This document shows positions 42,114 to 51,363 of a DNA stretch of 64,000 nt, one piece after another. A program made the translations under genes and the position numbers. The stretch is from Gallintestinimicrobium propionicum (GTDB lineage: Bacteria; Bacillota; Clostridia; Lachnospirales; Lachnospiraceae). Location of the stretch: NCBI RefSeq assembly GCF_025567525.1, contig NZ_JAOQJY010000014.1:44202-108201 (forward strand), in the 5' to 3' direction. The notes under the pieces were generated by a model. That model worked only from the letters and a program-made list of their open reading frames with translations, did no database searches and was not told the origin of the DNA. Position 1 is the stretch's first letter. Each line of letters begins with the position of its first letter.

Positions 42114-44153
42114 ATGGCTGTTGTTTTGCTCGCTGCTTTTTTGATGATCGCCTGCCTGCTGGCGCTCAGATTTGAAAAGCAGCTGACGGCTGTCCTGCCG
42201 TTGGCAACCTGTATTCTGATTTTAATATTATATGTACTCGCATTTTTCCGGCGGCTGTCCTGGATCGATTATTTCAGCACAGCGATTGTGGTGGGAGCAG
42301 TTTTGAGAGTTCTGTTTTTATCCGGAGAAAAGAAGAAAAAGCTGTTTGCACAGCTGCGGGAGCTGTTCTTTGCGCCGTCTGCGATTGCTGCCATGGTGTT
42401 GCTGACCGGTGCAGTGCTTTTGACCGGAAATAAAATTGCAACGTGGTGGGATGACTTGAATTTCTGGGCAACGGACGTCAAGGCATTGTATGCGCTGGAT
42501 GGCTTTGCAGCGAAATATACGAATGCAGCTTCGGAGTTTGGCGATTACCCGCCGGGAATCCAGCTGCTCAAATGGTGGTTTGTTCATTTAAAGCCGGACG
42601 GCTTTTCTGAGGGGCTGATGTTTGCCGGATACTATTTCGGCGTGTTTGTTTTTCTGACGCCACTGCTTAGCAGGCTGGACGAAGCGCTGCAGACTGACAG
42701 ACGGACGGTGAAGCAGCTTTTCTGGACCGTTGTGCTTGTGGTCTGCCTGGCAGCGTTTCCGAGTATGACAGAGACGTTTTACCTCGGAGGAATGTGCGCC
42801 GACCTGGTGATGGCGGTGATCTACGGTGTGATACTGATGAGCTGTCTGGAAGATCGGGCTGTGCCTGGTGCAGACACTGCCGCCGCAGACACTGCCGCCG
42901 CAGACACTGCCGCCGCAGACACTGCCGCCGCAGACACTGCCGCCGCAGACACTGCTACCGCAGACATTGCTGATGCAGCTTCCCGTTCCCGCGTCTTCTC
43001 CAACCTGCGGATCGCCCTGTATCTCGGCGTTCTGGTGCTCGTAAAGTCCGTTGGATTTTTGTGGGCGGCGTTCGCCCTCGTCTTTGTCTGGTTCTGGCGG
43101 CTGCATGGCGCAGCGGACAAAAAGAAAGAAATACGGCAGCTGCTTTGCATCACAGCACTTCCAGCCGTCAGCGGAGGAAGTTGGATGCTGTTTTGTCTGC
43201 TCATGAAGCGGGTGGCAAAACTGACCGGGGCGGCGGTTTCGATGGCGTCGGGCAACCTGCCGATCCTGCTTGAAGGAACGGTACAGAAGCTGTTGCATGC
43301 GTATGCAGAAGCATTTGCAGCACGGGCGCTGCATCGGGATGGATTTTCTTGGATCGGTGTTTCGGCGCTTGCCCTGTTTGTGATTTTTCTGATCGGAATC
43401 GCATGGCTGTACCGTAGGAAGCTTCTGACCAAAACGGAGCGGAATTTCCTGTTTGTGTATGTGCCGCTGACGGGAATTGTTTTTTACGGCATCAACCTTG
43501 TGAGCCATCTGACGATTTTTGCGACAGAAAACCAGTATCTGGAAGCAACCGGGATGATCGCGTCGATCGAACGCTACAGTGCACCGTTTACAGTTGGAAC
43601 GTTGTATCTGCTGTTCGGGATTTTTCTGGAACGCAGTCCGAGGCTGTGGGGAAAAATTTCGCCCTATGCAGCGCTGGCTGCAGCTGTATTGTTGTGCGCA
43701 AACTGGGGCGCTGTCTACGACGGGATGATCGGTTACCGGCAGCGCTTAGACGACGATTTGCAGGCACGGTCGAACATGATCACGGAAGCGTCGGAGGAAT
43801 TTCTGGAAAAAATGTCCAAACAGGACGTGGGCAGCGGGATGCGGGTGCTGTATCTGAAAAATGCGCAGGATGCGGCGCAGTGGGTCAGAAATACCTACAT
43901 TTCATTTGAGGCATCTCCGGTGTCAGTGCTGTTTGGCGGAATCGGGGAAGACACCACATCCGGACAGGTGTGGGAGCTGGTGCAGGCTTCCCATGCGGGC
44001 TACTTATATGCAGATGAAACGGATGAAGCGTTAAAAGAGCTGTTTGCGCCTTATACAGAGGAATTTGCATGGAAAACGTTGTATCGAATTCAAATGAACG
44101 ATGGGACATTGACACTGGAAAGAGCGGAAGAAAGCCGACAGGGACAGCCATAA
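42114..44153 (+). CDS. GT-C-like polytopic membrane protein with Ala/Asp/Thr repeat
   Basis: 679 residues with roughly a dozen membrane segments. The first large loop has TWWDDLNFWATDVKAL and EFGDYPPGIQLLKWW, reminiscent of the acidic pair and Tyr-Pro-Pro region of GT-C glycosyltransferases that use lipid-linked sugars; this is a resemblance, not a firm family assignment. A hydrophilic loop at about residues 253-287 is built of repeated ADTAA units encoded by a 15-base tandem repeat. A C-terminal soluble part follows the last segment. GAAGGAGAAAGAAC precedes ATG 42114, which is preferred over an upstream ATG at 42072. It heads a probable surface-polysaccharide cluster. Confidence 0.75.
   Translation: MAVVLLAAFLMIACLLALRFEKQLTAVLPLATCILILILYVLAFFRRLSWIDYFSTAIVVGAVLRVLFLSGEKKKKLFAQLRELFFAPSAIAAMVLLTGAVLLTGNKIATWWDDLNFWATDVKALYALDGFAAKYTNAASEFGDYPPGIQLLKWWFVHLKPDGFSEGLMFAGYYFGVFVFLTPLLSRLDEALQTDRRTVKQLFWTVVLVVCLAAFPSMTETFYLGGMCADLVMAVIYGVILMSCLEDRAVPGADTAAADTAAADTAAADTAAADTAAADTATADIADAASRSRVFSNLRIALYLGVLVLVKSVGFLWAAFALVFVWFWRLHGAADKKKEIRQLLCITALPAVSGGSWMLFCLLMKRVAKLTGAAVSMASGNLPILLEGTVQKLLHAYAEAFAARALHRDGFSWIGVSALALFVIFLIGIAWLYRRKLLTKTERNFLFVYVPLTGIVFYGINLVSHLTIFATENQYLEATGMIASIERYSAPFTVGTLYLLFGIFLERSPRLWGKISPYAALAAAVLLCANWGAVYDGMIGYRQRLDDDLQARSNMITEASEEFLEKMSKQDVGSGMRVLYLKNAQDAAQWVRNTYISFEASPVSVLFGGIGEDTTSGQVWELVQASHAGYLYADETDEALKELFAPYTEEFAWKTLYRIQMNDGTLTLERAEESRQGQP
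42870..42974 (+). repeat. 15-bp minisatellite inside the GT-C-like gene
   Basis: Unit GCAGACACTGCCGCC, five perfect copies (42870-42944) followed by two degenerate ones (42945-42974). Each unit encodes Ala-Asp-Thr-Ala-Ala, so copy-number change keeps the frame. Confidence 0.93.
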
Positions 44154-44223
44154 AAGGAATCAAACGGCGTTGGATAACACCAGAAGTAAGGGTACACAGA
44201 AATAGCGCAAGGAAAACATTGGA

Positions 44224-45285
44224 ATGGAGAATACAATGGAGAAACGGATACCGGTCATTATACCGGCTTATGAACCGGATGAAAAAATGATCCGCCTGCT
44301 GCAGACGCTGCAGGAATCTGGAATCGAGAGAATCGTCGTGGTGGATGACGGAAGCGGAAACGAGTATCGGAACCTGTTTGAACAGGCAAAACAGCTCGGC
44401 GCGGTTGTTTTGACTCATGCGGTGAACCTGGGGAAAGGGCGTGCATTAAAAACTGCTTTTAATGAAGTTTTAAACAGATATCCGGAGGCGATCGGAGCGA
44501 TTACCGCGGATTCGGACGGACAACATACGCCCGCCTGCATTCAGAAATGTATGGAAGCGATGGAAAAAGAGCCGGAAAAGCTGATTTTAGGCTGCCGGAA
44601 TTTCGATCAGGACAACGTCCCGGCAAAATCGGAATGGGGCAACAAAATCACACGTCAGGTGCTTAAATACCTTTGCGGCGTGGCGGTATCAGATACCCAG
44701 ACCGGGCTGCGCGGCATTCCGGCTGCGTTTATGCGCCATCTGATGAACGTCAAGGGCGAGCGGTTCGAGTTTGAAACCTACATGCTTCTGGAGGCCGGAG
44801 AGCAAAAGGTCGGCATTCGCGAAGTGCCAATTGAAACGGTTTACTTAAACGATAACAAAGGCAGCCATTTCAACCCGCTGCTGGATTCAGCGCGGATTTA
44901 TCTGGTATTTGCAAAATTTTTGTTTTCTTCCCTGTCATCGTGCATCATCGATCTGGTGCTGTTTGCGCTGTTTTGCAGCCTGACGAAAGAAAGAATGCCG
45001 GAGGCTGTCAGCTATATTGTGGTTTCGACCGTGCTTGCGCGCGTGGTGTCGGCGGGCTACAACTTTTTCCTGAATTACAGGGTCGTGTTTAAAAGCAGCG
45101 GCGCAGTGTGGAAATCGGCGGTGCGCTATTTTGTGCTCGCAGTCGTGCAGATGTTGGCAAGCGCCGGACTGGTCAGCCTGCTGTATGGCGTTCTGGGTGG
45201 CTCGGAGGTGGCAGTTAAGATCCTGGTGGACGTATTCCTGTTCTTTATCAGCTTCCTGATCCAGCGGGAAATCGTGTACCGTTAA
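44224..45285 (+). CDS. GT2 glycosyltransferase fused to a GtrA-like domain
   Basis: 353 residues. N-terminal GT-A domain of the DPM1/GtrB kind: IPVIIPAYEPDEK, VVVDDGSG, the metal-binding ADSDGQHTP and RFEFETYMLLEAG. From about residue 228 a GtrA-type region with four membrane segments follows (AKFLFSSLSSCIIDLVLFALF ... NFFLNYRVVFKS). The enzyme part should load a sugar onto polyprenyl phosphate and the GtrA part may flip it, feeding a GT-C transferase such as the neighbouring gene. The start is ATG 44224 or ATG 44236, the latter with GGAGAATACA upstream. Confidence 0.9.
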   Translation: MENTMEKRIPVIIPAYEPDEKMIRLLQTLQESGIERIVVVDDGSGNEYRNLFEQAKQLGAVVLTHAVNLGKGRALKTAFNEVLNRYPEAIGAITADSDGQHTPACIQKCMEAMEKEPEKLILGCRNFDQDNVPAKSEWGNKITRQVLKYLCGVAVSDTQTGLRGIPAAFMRHLMNVKGERFEFETYMLLEAGEQKVGIREVPIETVYLNDNKGSHFNPLLDSARIYLVFAKFLFSSLSSCIIDLVLFALFCSLTKERMPEAVSYIVVSTVLARVVSAGYNFFLNYRVVFKSSGAVWKSAVRYFVLAVVQMLASAGLVSLLYGVLGGSEVAVKILVDVFLFFISFLIQREIVYR

Positions 45286-45347
45286 AGAACGCTGCTTTGC
45301 ATCTTCCCTCAAAAGCTTAAGTCTTTCTTAGGATTTGGATGAAACGA

Positions 45348-45377
45348 TTGACGCTTTCTGAAAAAAATGGATATAAT
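45348..45377 (+). promoter_or_regulatory. Promoter upstream of the MBOAT gene
   Basis: TTGACG (45348-45353), 18-base spacer, TATAAT (45372-45377). The ~240-base leader from here to the start at 45618 holds no gene or clear motif that I can see. Confidence 0.7.
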
Positions 45378-45617
45378 ACTCTCAACAGGAAATGAGAAAA
45401 CGGTTTCGGAGAAAACAGGGCAATGGAGTTTTCAGAAACCGGATTTACAGCCAGTCGTTACGCAAAACGGAGCTGCAGTTCGTTAGATGGATCGAACCAC
45501 GCGGTGCTGAGCCAGCTACCCTGCATCCATTCCGCACTGTCGTAACGACCCGGCTTTGCCCGAGGGGTCGACGGACAAATACGGGAATGGGGTTTCCCGA
45601 TATCCGGGAGAAAAGTC

Positions 45618-47117
45618 TTGTCGTTTCAATCATTTACATTTGCCGCTTTTCTGGCGGCAGCAGTAGGAGGATTTTATGCCGTGCCGAAAAAGGGACGGCT
45701 GGCAGTTTTACTGATTTTCAATATCCTCTTTTTCGAGTGGGCAGATCCGTTTGCGGGCATCTGGCTGCTAAGTTCTGTGTGTCTGACGTGGGGCTGTGCC
45801 CTTTTAGTGGAAAAAGGCGCAGACAGGACGAAGCGCCGTTTGCTGATCGGAGCGTGCCTTTCTTTTCAGCTGATTCTTTTGGCAGTGTTTAAATATCTGC
45901 CGGTCTGGAATGAAATCATCAACAAAACATATGGAAGAGGTCTGCAAATCGTTCATTTGGATGTTGCAGCGAAGTTCGGACTCGTCGCACCCATCGGAAT
46001 TTCGTTTTATACGCTGGAAGCGATCGGCTATCTGATAGACGTTTCGAGGGGAAAATATCCTGCGGAAAAAAGCTTCTGGCGCTTTGCGACATTTCTCTCC
46101 TTTTTTCCGAACATTATGAGCGGACCGATCGAGCGTGGAGACCATTTTCTGGGACAGCTTAGAGAAATTACGAAAAAAAAGCGGCGTGAGCTTCTAAATT
46201 ACGACCGGGTCATGCAGGGGCTGATTGCGATGCTGCTCGGCTATGGGATGAAGCTGATCGTCGCGCAGCGGGCGGAAATTCTCGTGAATCAGGTTTACAG
46301 CATGTATCAGGATGCCAACAGCTTTACGATGCTGATGGCGGCGCTCTTTTATGCGGTTCAGATTTACTGTGATTTTGCGAGCTATTCGATGATCGCGGTC
46401 GGTGTCGGCAGACTATTTGGCTTTGAGCTGGTCCAGAACTTTAAGCAGCCATATTTTGCCAGAAACCTGACGGATTTCTGGCGCAGATGGCACATTTCTT
46501 TGAGCAGCTGGCTGCGGGATTATATTTATATTCCGCTGGGCGGCGGCAGAAAGGGACTTGCAGTCAGACAGCGCAATATACTGCTTGTTTTTCTCATCAG
46601 CGGTCTGTGGCATGGCGGCGCGCCGCAGTTTTTGGCATGGGGACTGCTGCATGGTGCCGGACAGGTCGTGCAGGATTTTTACAAAAAGGCGAAGCAAGCG
46701 GTATTCGGGGAAGCAAAAGTTGGCCTGGAAAAGCTGCGGCATATGCTTTCGGTTCTGCTGACCTTTTTTACGGTGATGTGTTTTTGGATCTTTTTCCGCA
46801 GCGAATCGGTATCGATGGCAGTGATCTGTCTGAAAAATATGTTTACCAGGTGGAACGGATTTCTGTACTGGAGACAGTTTTTGTTCACGATGGGATTGGA
46901 AAAAACGCAGTTTTTCATTGCAGTCGCTGGGATTGCAGTGCTGTTTGGAATCGATTTGATTTCTGAAAAAAAGAAACAGGAGCCGGCAGTCTGGATTTAT
47001 AGGATGCCGCTTCCGGTGCGCTGGGCGATCTGTCTGTTTTTGATCGGCGCAGTGTTCGTGGTCGGGCAATATGGAAAGGGCTTTGACCCGTCCGGATTTA
47101 TTTATGTGGAATTTTAA
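45618..47117 (+). CDS. MBOAT-family O-acyltransferase (DltB/AlgI-like)
   Basis: 499 residues, about ten to twelve membrane segments. The MBOAT hallmark is clear: NFKQPYFARNLTDFWRRWHISLSSWLRDYIYIPLGGGR, then the conserved His region SGLWHGGAPQFLAWGLLHG. The family passes acyl groups (acetyl or D-alanyl) across the membrane onto surface polymers. With the SGNH protein that follows, it resembles AlgI/AlgJ-type O-acetylation pairs. Translation appears to start at TTG 45618 with GGGAG eight bases upstream, as no ATG fits. A long leader with its own promoter precedes it. Confidence 0.92.
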   Translation: MSFQSFTFAAFLAAAVGGFYAVPKKGRLAVLLIFNILFFEWADPFAGIWLLSSVCLTWGCALLVEKGADRTKRRLLIGACLSFQLILLAVFKYLPVWNEIINKTYGRGLQIVHLDVAAKFGLVAPIGISFYTLEAIGYLIDVSRGKYPAEKSFWRFATFLSFFPNIMSGPIERGDHFLGQLREITKKKRRELLNYDRVMQGLIAMLLGYGMKLIVAQRAEILVNQVYSMYQDANSFTMLMAALFYAVQIYCDFASYSMIAVGVGRLFGFELVQNFKQPYFARNLTDFWRRWHISLSSWLRDYIYIPLGGGRKGLAVRQRNILLVFLISGLWHGGAPQFLAWGLLHGAGQVVQDFYKKAKQAVFGEAKVGLEKLRHMLSVLLTFFTVMCFWIFFRSESVSMAVICLKNMFTRWNGFLYWRQFLFTMGLEKTQFFIAVAGIAVLFGIDLISEKKKQEPAVWIYRMPLPVRWAICLFLIGAVFVVGQYGKGFDPSGFIYVEF

Positions 47118-47134
47118 GGCGTGTGGGGGATTAA

Positions 47135-47168
47135 TGTGAAAAATAAGCGTGATCGCTTATTTTTCACA
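47135..47168. terminator. Perfect palindrome after the MBOAT gene
   Basis: Arms TGTGAAAAATAAGCG and CGCTTATTTTTCACA, 15 bases each, around TGAT. It is AT-rich and could be a weak terminator or an operator/binding site. Confidence 0.55.
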
Positions 47169-47275
47169 CTGCTATTTGTGCCGCAGGCGTCACAAAGTAG
47201 CTGGGATTGCAGAGCCGAACTGGATGTTCGCCTCGCGATTCCTTCGGCGCAAGCGCCTGTGGAATGGAGAATAAA

Positions 47276-48271
47276 ATGAGAAAAAAGTGGATTCGAGGGG
47301 GCATTTTTCTGTGTCTGGTGCTCCTTTTACTGAGCAATTTAAATCGGATTCTGTGTGTCAAATCGCCGCATGGAGTCGATCAGGCGCGGTATCTGTATGT
47401 GCAGCCGAAAAATAAAATCGACGTACTTTTTCTGGGCAGCAGCCACGTTCACTGCAACGTGAATACGCAGCTGCTCTGGGACGAATACGGCATGGCAGCG
47501 TACCTGATGACCGGCGCGGAGCAGCCGCTTTGGAACAGCTATTATAATCTGAAAGAAGCGTTGAAGACCCAGAAGCCGAAGCTGGTGGTGCTGGACATGT
47601 TCTGTCCGAGTCGTTTTTATGATGATTTCCAGCCGGGATGGGCAGATGAAAACCTTGACGGGATGCGGATATCCCTGAATAAGCTGGAAGCAGTGTATAC
47701 AAGCGTGCAGGAGGAGCAAAGTCACTTTTTCCTTGGATTTACGGAATATCATTCCAGATATGATCAGCTGACGACAGAGGATTTTCAGAATTTCGTCTGG
47801 AATCGGAAAACGCAGGAGCGTTGGAAAGGCTACACGCCGCTAAAACGCCACGCAGAGCTGACGGAGCCGGATATGAGCCATGTGACGACATCGCAGGAAA
47901 TGACCGAAAAATCAAAGGAATATTTTGAAAAAATCGTAGAGCTGACAAAAAAAGAAGGCATTACACTTGCGCTGATTTCCGGACCGTATCTGTTGGAGGA
48001 AAGGGATCAGGAGGTTTACAATTCCATTGGGCAGCTGGCAGAAAAAGATGGACTGCTGTTCTGGAACACTAATACGCCTGCCCGTTATCGGGAGATGGGG
48101 CTGGATTTTTCAACGGATTATGCAGACCACGCGCACTTAAACGAGGCGGGCAGCGCAAAGTACACGGCGTATCTTGGAAAGTGGCTTTCCAAAAACTACA
48201 GCTTTCCCGACCGCAGGGGACAAAAGGGCTATGAATCGTGGGAAAACCAGCTCATGAAATCCGGAGAATGA
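47276..48271 (+). CDS. SGNH/GDSL-like membrane-anchored protein (AlgJ/DltD-like)
   Basis: 331 residues. One N-terminal membrane segment (about 8-26, basic before, hydrophobic after) leaves the rest outside. The SGNH features are VLFLGSSHVHCNV with the candidate nucleophile Ser, and the C-terminal DHAHLNEAGSAKYT carrying the Asp-X2-His pair. Such proteins work with MBOAT acyltransferases to move acyl groups to extracellular polymers. ATG 47276 with GGAATGGAG upstream is chosen; a longer reading to 47207 lacks a good RBS. It lies 158 bases after the MBOAT gene. Confidence 0.85.
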   Translation: MRKKWIRGGIFLCLVLLLLSNLNRILCVKSPHGVDQARYLYVQPKNKIDVLFLGSSHVHCNVNTQLLWDEYGMAAYLMTGAEQPLWNSYYNLKEALKTQKPKLVVLDMFCPSRFYDDFQPGWADENLDGMRISLNKLEAVYTSVQEEQSHFFLGFTEYHSRYDQLTTEDFQNFVWNRKTQERWKGYTPLKRHAELTEPDMSHVTTSQEMTEKSKEYFEKIVELTKKEGITLALISGPYLLEERDQEVYNSIGQLAEKDGLLFWNTNTPARYREMGLDFSTDYADHAHLNEAGSAKYTAYLGKWLSKNYSFPDRRGQKGYESWENQLMKSGE

Positions 48272-48454
48272 GGACTGCGTGCTGACCGGGCGAAAGCTTT
48301 ACAAAAAACGGGACTTCTGGTATGCTGTCAAATATGGTTTCGGACTGGAATGTGCGCGCCGGATGCGCCGCAGATTGGTAAAATATACCGCTGCTGATCG
48401 ACCAGGACGCGCTGCAGTGCAGGCAGGAAGCAAACAGACAGAAAGGAAATTGAC

Positions 48455-50944
48455 ATGGACATTTTAAATAAGCTCAGAGAGGAACTTCAGGTAGAGCGCT
48501 GGCAGGTAGAAGCAGCGGTCAAGCTGATCGACGAGGGCAATACGATTCCCTTTATTTCCAGATACCGAAAGGAAGCAACCGGTTCTTTAAATGACGAGGT
48601 ACTGAGAAATCTGTACGAGCGTCTGAACTATCTGCGCAATCTGGAGGAGAAAAAGACCTCCGTTATGGCGAGCATCGAAGAGCAGGGCAAGCTGACGGAC
48701 GATCTGAAAAATAAAATTCAGGCGGCAGAAACGCTGGTTGTCGTAGAGGATTTATACCGCCCTTACCGTCCGAAGAGAAAGACGAGAGCGAGTGTTGCAA
48801 AGGAAAAGGGGCTGGACGGACTTGCCGATCTGATCCGGGAACAGAAATTTTCCGGTTCTCTGGAAGAAGCGGCAGCTGCTTATGTGAATCCTGAAAAAGG
48901 CGCAGCGGATACAAAGGAAGCGCTGCAGGGCGCACAGGATATCCTTGCGGAAGGAATTTCCGATGAAGCGGATTACCGAATGTACATCCGGAAAATCACG
49001 ATGGACGAGGGCAAGCTCACCAGCACCGCGCGGGATGAAAAGGCGCAGAGTGTTTATGAGATGTACTATCAGTACGAGGAGCCGCTCAAAAAGGCAGCGG
49101 GACACCGTGTGCTGGCATTGAACCGCGGCGAGGTAGAGAAATTCCTGACCGTTAAGGTGGAAGCACCCCGTGACCGTATTTTGCAGTACCTTGCAAAAAA
49201 AGTAATTACCGAAGAAAATCCGGTGACGGAGGCGGTACTGCGCGCCGTGATTGAGGACAGCTATGACCGTCTGATCGCCCCGGCGATCGAGCGCGATATT
49301 CGCAATGAGCTGACAGAAAAAGCCGAAGAGGGTGCAATCAGCGTCTTTGGCAAGAATCTGGAACAGCTTTTGATGCAGCCTCCCATCGCCGGACATGTAG
49401 TGCTCGGCTGGGATCCGGCGTTTCGTACCGGCTGTAAGCTTGCTGTTGTGGATGCGACCGGAAAGGTACTGGATACGAAGGTCATTTATCCGACTGCACC
49501 TCAGAACAAAGTAGAAGAAGCCAAAAAGGAATTAAAGAAGCTGATCGACAAGTACGATATTTCTCTGATCTCTGTGGGAAACGGCACTGCGAGCCGCGAG
49601 TCCGAGCAGGTGATCGTCGATTTGATCAAAGAGCTGAAAAAGCCGGTTCAGTATGTGATCGTCAACGAAGCGGGCGCATCTGTTTATTCTGCCAGCAAGC
49701 TGGCAACGGAAGAGTTCCCGCAGTTTGACGTGGGACAAAGAAGTGCGGCTTCGATCGCACGCCGTCTGCAGGATCCACTTTCCGAGCTGGTAAAGATCGA
49801 TCCCAAATCCATCGGTGTCGGACAGTATCAGCATGATATGAACCAGAAAAAGCTTGGGGAAGCCCTGGGCGGTGTGGTAGAGGACTGTGTAAACCGGGTA
49901 GGCGTGGACTTAAATACCGCATCTGCTCCGCTTTTGGAGTACATTTCCGGTATTTCCAAGACGGTTGCAAAAAATATCGTAGAATACCGGGAAGCAAACG
50001 GACGCTTTACAAACCGGAAGCAGCTGTTAAAGGTTCCGAAGCTGGGGCCTAAAGCCTTTGAGCAGTGCGCAGGCTTTTTGCGGATTGCGGACGGAGAAAA
50101 TCCGCTGGATGCGACGAGCGTACATCCCGAGTCCTATCCTGCGACGATGGAATTGTTAAAGAAACTGGAGCTTTCCATGGAAGATGTGCGCATGCTGCAG
50201 GCGGAAGCCAAAAAGGGACGCGCTGCGCAGAACACATCGGGCGCTGACAGCAAAAATACTTCAGGCGACGCTGCACGCCAGAATGTGTCCGCCAAAAATA
50301 AAGCAAACCGCAAGGACCGCAGACAAAACGGCTTCAACATCCGCAATACGGATACGGCGATGGGACGCGCACTGGCAGCAGCCATGCAGGGAATGACTTT
50401 GGATGCAGACAATGGCGGAACCGACAAAAAAAGAGCAAACGCATCGGGGCGGTCTGGCGCAGGAGCATTGAACGCTGCAAATGCGTCGACAGGAGCCGCT
50501 GCAGTCAGCAGCACATCCGGCAGCCAGAAGGCAGCAGCCGTTTCTGCACTGGAACGCCGCATCCCGGACAAGAAAAAGCTGGCGGATGAGCTTGGTATTG
50601 GCGAGATCACGCTGACAGATATTGTCAGGGAGCTGGAAAAGCCTGCCCGCGATCCGCGTGAGGATATGCCCCGCCCGATCCTGCGCAGCGACGTGCTGGA
50701 TATGAAGGACCTAAAGCCCGGCATGGTGTTAAAGGGAACCGTCCGTAACGTCATCGACTTTGGTGTATTCGTGGATATCGGCGTCCATCAGGACGGACTG
50801 GTGCACATTTCCCAGATCACGGACCGTTTTATCAAGCATCCGCTGGAAGCCGTCAGCGTTGGGGATATCGTGGATGTAAAGGTACTGGACGTTGATCCGG
50901 TCAAAAAACGGATCGGCCTGACGATGCGGCTGGATCAGAAATAA
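48455..50944 (+). CDS. tex: RNA-binding protein Tex
   Basis: 829 residues. Tex layout in order: N-terminal helical/HTH region, YqgF-like RNase fold (VVLGWDPAFRTGCKLAVVDAT around residue 311), HhH motifs (VDLNTASAPLLEYISGI ... NRKQLLKVPKLGPKAFEQC), and a C-terminal S1 domain (LKPGMVLKGTVRNVIDFGVFVDIG). Tex proteins are usually about 720-780 residues; the excess here is a low-complexity Ala/Ser/Asn/Lys-rich linker at about 585-710 between the HhH and S1 parts. AGAAAGGAAATTGAC precedes the ATG. Tex binds nucleic acid and affects transcription; its exact role is unsettled. Confidence 0.95.
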   Translation: MDILNKLREELQVERWQVEAAVKLIDEGNTIPFISRYRKEATGSLNDEVLRNLYERLNYLRNLEEKKTSVMASIEEQGKLTDDLKNKIQAAETLVVVEDLYRPYRPKRKTRASVAKEKGLDGLADLIREQKFSGSLEEAAAAYVNPEKGAADTKEALQGAQDILAEGISDEADYRMYIRKITMDEGKLTSTARDEKAQSVYEMYYQYEEPLKKAAGHRVLALNRGEVEKFLTVKVEAPRDRILQYLAKKVITEENPVTEAVLRAVIEDSYDRLIAPAIERDIRNELTEKAEEGAISVFGKNLEQLLMQPPIAGHVVLGWDPAFRTGCKLAVVDATGKVLDTKVIYPTAPQNKVEEAKKELKKLIDKYDISLISVGNGTASRESEQVIVDLIKELKKPVQYVIVNEAGASVYSASKLATEEFPQFDVGQRSAASIARRLQDPLSELVKIDPKSIGVGQYQHDMNQKKLGEALGGVVEDCVNRVGVDLNTASAPLLEYISGISKTVAKNIVEYREANGRFTNRKQLLKVPKLGPKAFEQCAGFLRIADGENPLDATSVHPESYPATMELLKKLELSMEDVRMLQAEAKKGRAAQNTSGADSKNTSGDAARQNVSAKNKANRKDRRQNGFNIRNTDTAMGRALAAAMQGMTLDADNGGTDKKRANASGRSGAGALNAANASTGAAAVSSTSGSQKAAAVSALERRIPDKKKLADELGIGEITLTDIVRELEKPARDPREDMPRPILRSDVLDMKDLKPGMVLKGTVRNVIDFGVFVDIGVHQDGLVHISQITDRFIKHPLEAVSVGDIVDVKVLDVDPVKKRIGLTMRLDQK

Positions 50945-50962
50945 GAAAAAATAAATTTTCTC

Positions 50963-50991
50963 TTGATTTTTTATCAAAAACGTCATATACT
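50963..50991 (+). promoter_or_regulatory. Promoter of the FMN riboswitch-ribU transcript
   Basis: TTGATT (50963-50968), 17-base spacer, TATACT (50986-50991), about 20 bases before the riboswitch. Confidence 0.75.
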
Positions 50992-51009
50992 CAACACGTT
51001 AATAAAGGT

Positions 51010-51165
51010 AAAGTTCTTCAGGGTCGGGTGCAAGTCCCAACCGGTGGTATAGCCCACGAGCCTTTCGCTGTATAAGTCAGCGGGGGCATGATTCGGTGAT
51101 CCTTCTGCAATGGGAGCAGACGGAAACTCCGAAGCCGACAGTACAGTCTGGATGGAAGAAGACGA
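51010..51165 (+). promoter_or_regulatory. FMN riboswitch (RFN element)
   Basis: The conserved landmarks appear in order: TTCTTCAGGGTCGGGTG, AGTCCCAACCGGTGGTATAG, CCCACGAGCC, GGCATGATTCGGTGA, GACGGAAACTCCGAAGCC and GTCTGGATGGAAGAAGAC at 51146-51163. FMN binding is expected to favour the downstream terminator and shut off ribU. Confidence 0.95.
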
Positions 51166-51225
51166 TTGCTTTTTCTGATGCGTTTTTGCCGACGCAGAAG
51201 AAACCCAAAGCAAACAGCGCACAGA

Positions 51226-51253
51226 CCCGGAAGATTTCTCTTCCGGGTTTTTT
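51226..51253 (+). terminator. Riboswitch expression-platform terminator
   Basis: CCCGGAAGA (51226-51234) and TCTTCCGGG (51239-51247) around TTTC, then six T residues. It stands between the aptamer and ribU. Confidence 0.9.
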
Positions 51254-51363
51254 ATGTTCCAAAGGAAGGGGATATCCTGTGGGGGAAAAGCCCTTTGGCA
51301 GGATCCCTGACAGGCATATTGCTGTACAAAGAACTTTCCTGCAAATCGAAAGGAGACTTAAAA

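Noticed and set aside
42870..42974. CRISPR-like array.
   Set aside because: The 15-base units are contiguous with no spacers and lie in frame within a coding region.
42588..43508. Minus-strand open frame with repeated GGSVCGGSVC units.
   Set aside because: The repeated peptide is only the antisense reading of the minisatellite in the GT-C-like gene.
48279..48467. Possible 62-residue gene between the SGNH gene and tex.
   Set aside because: GTG start, no clear RBS, basic low-quality composition, and it overlaps the tex start.
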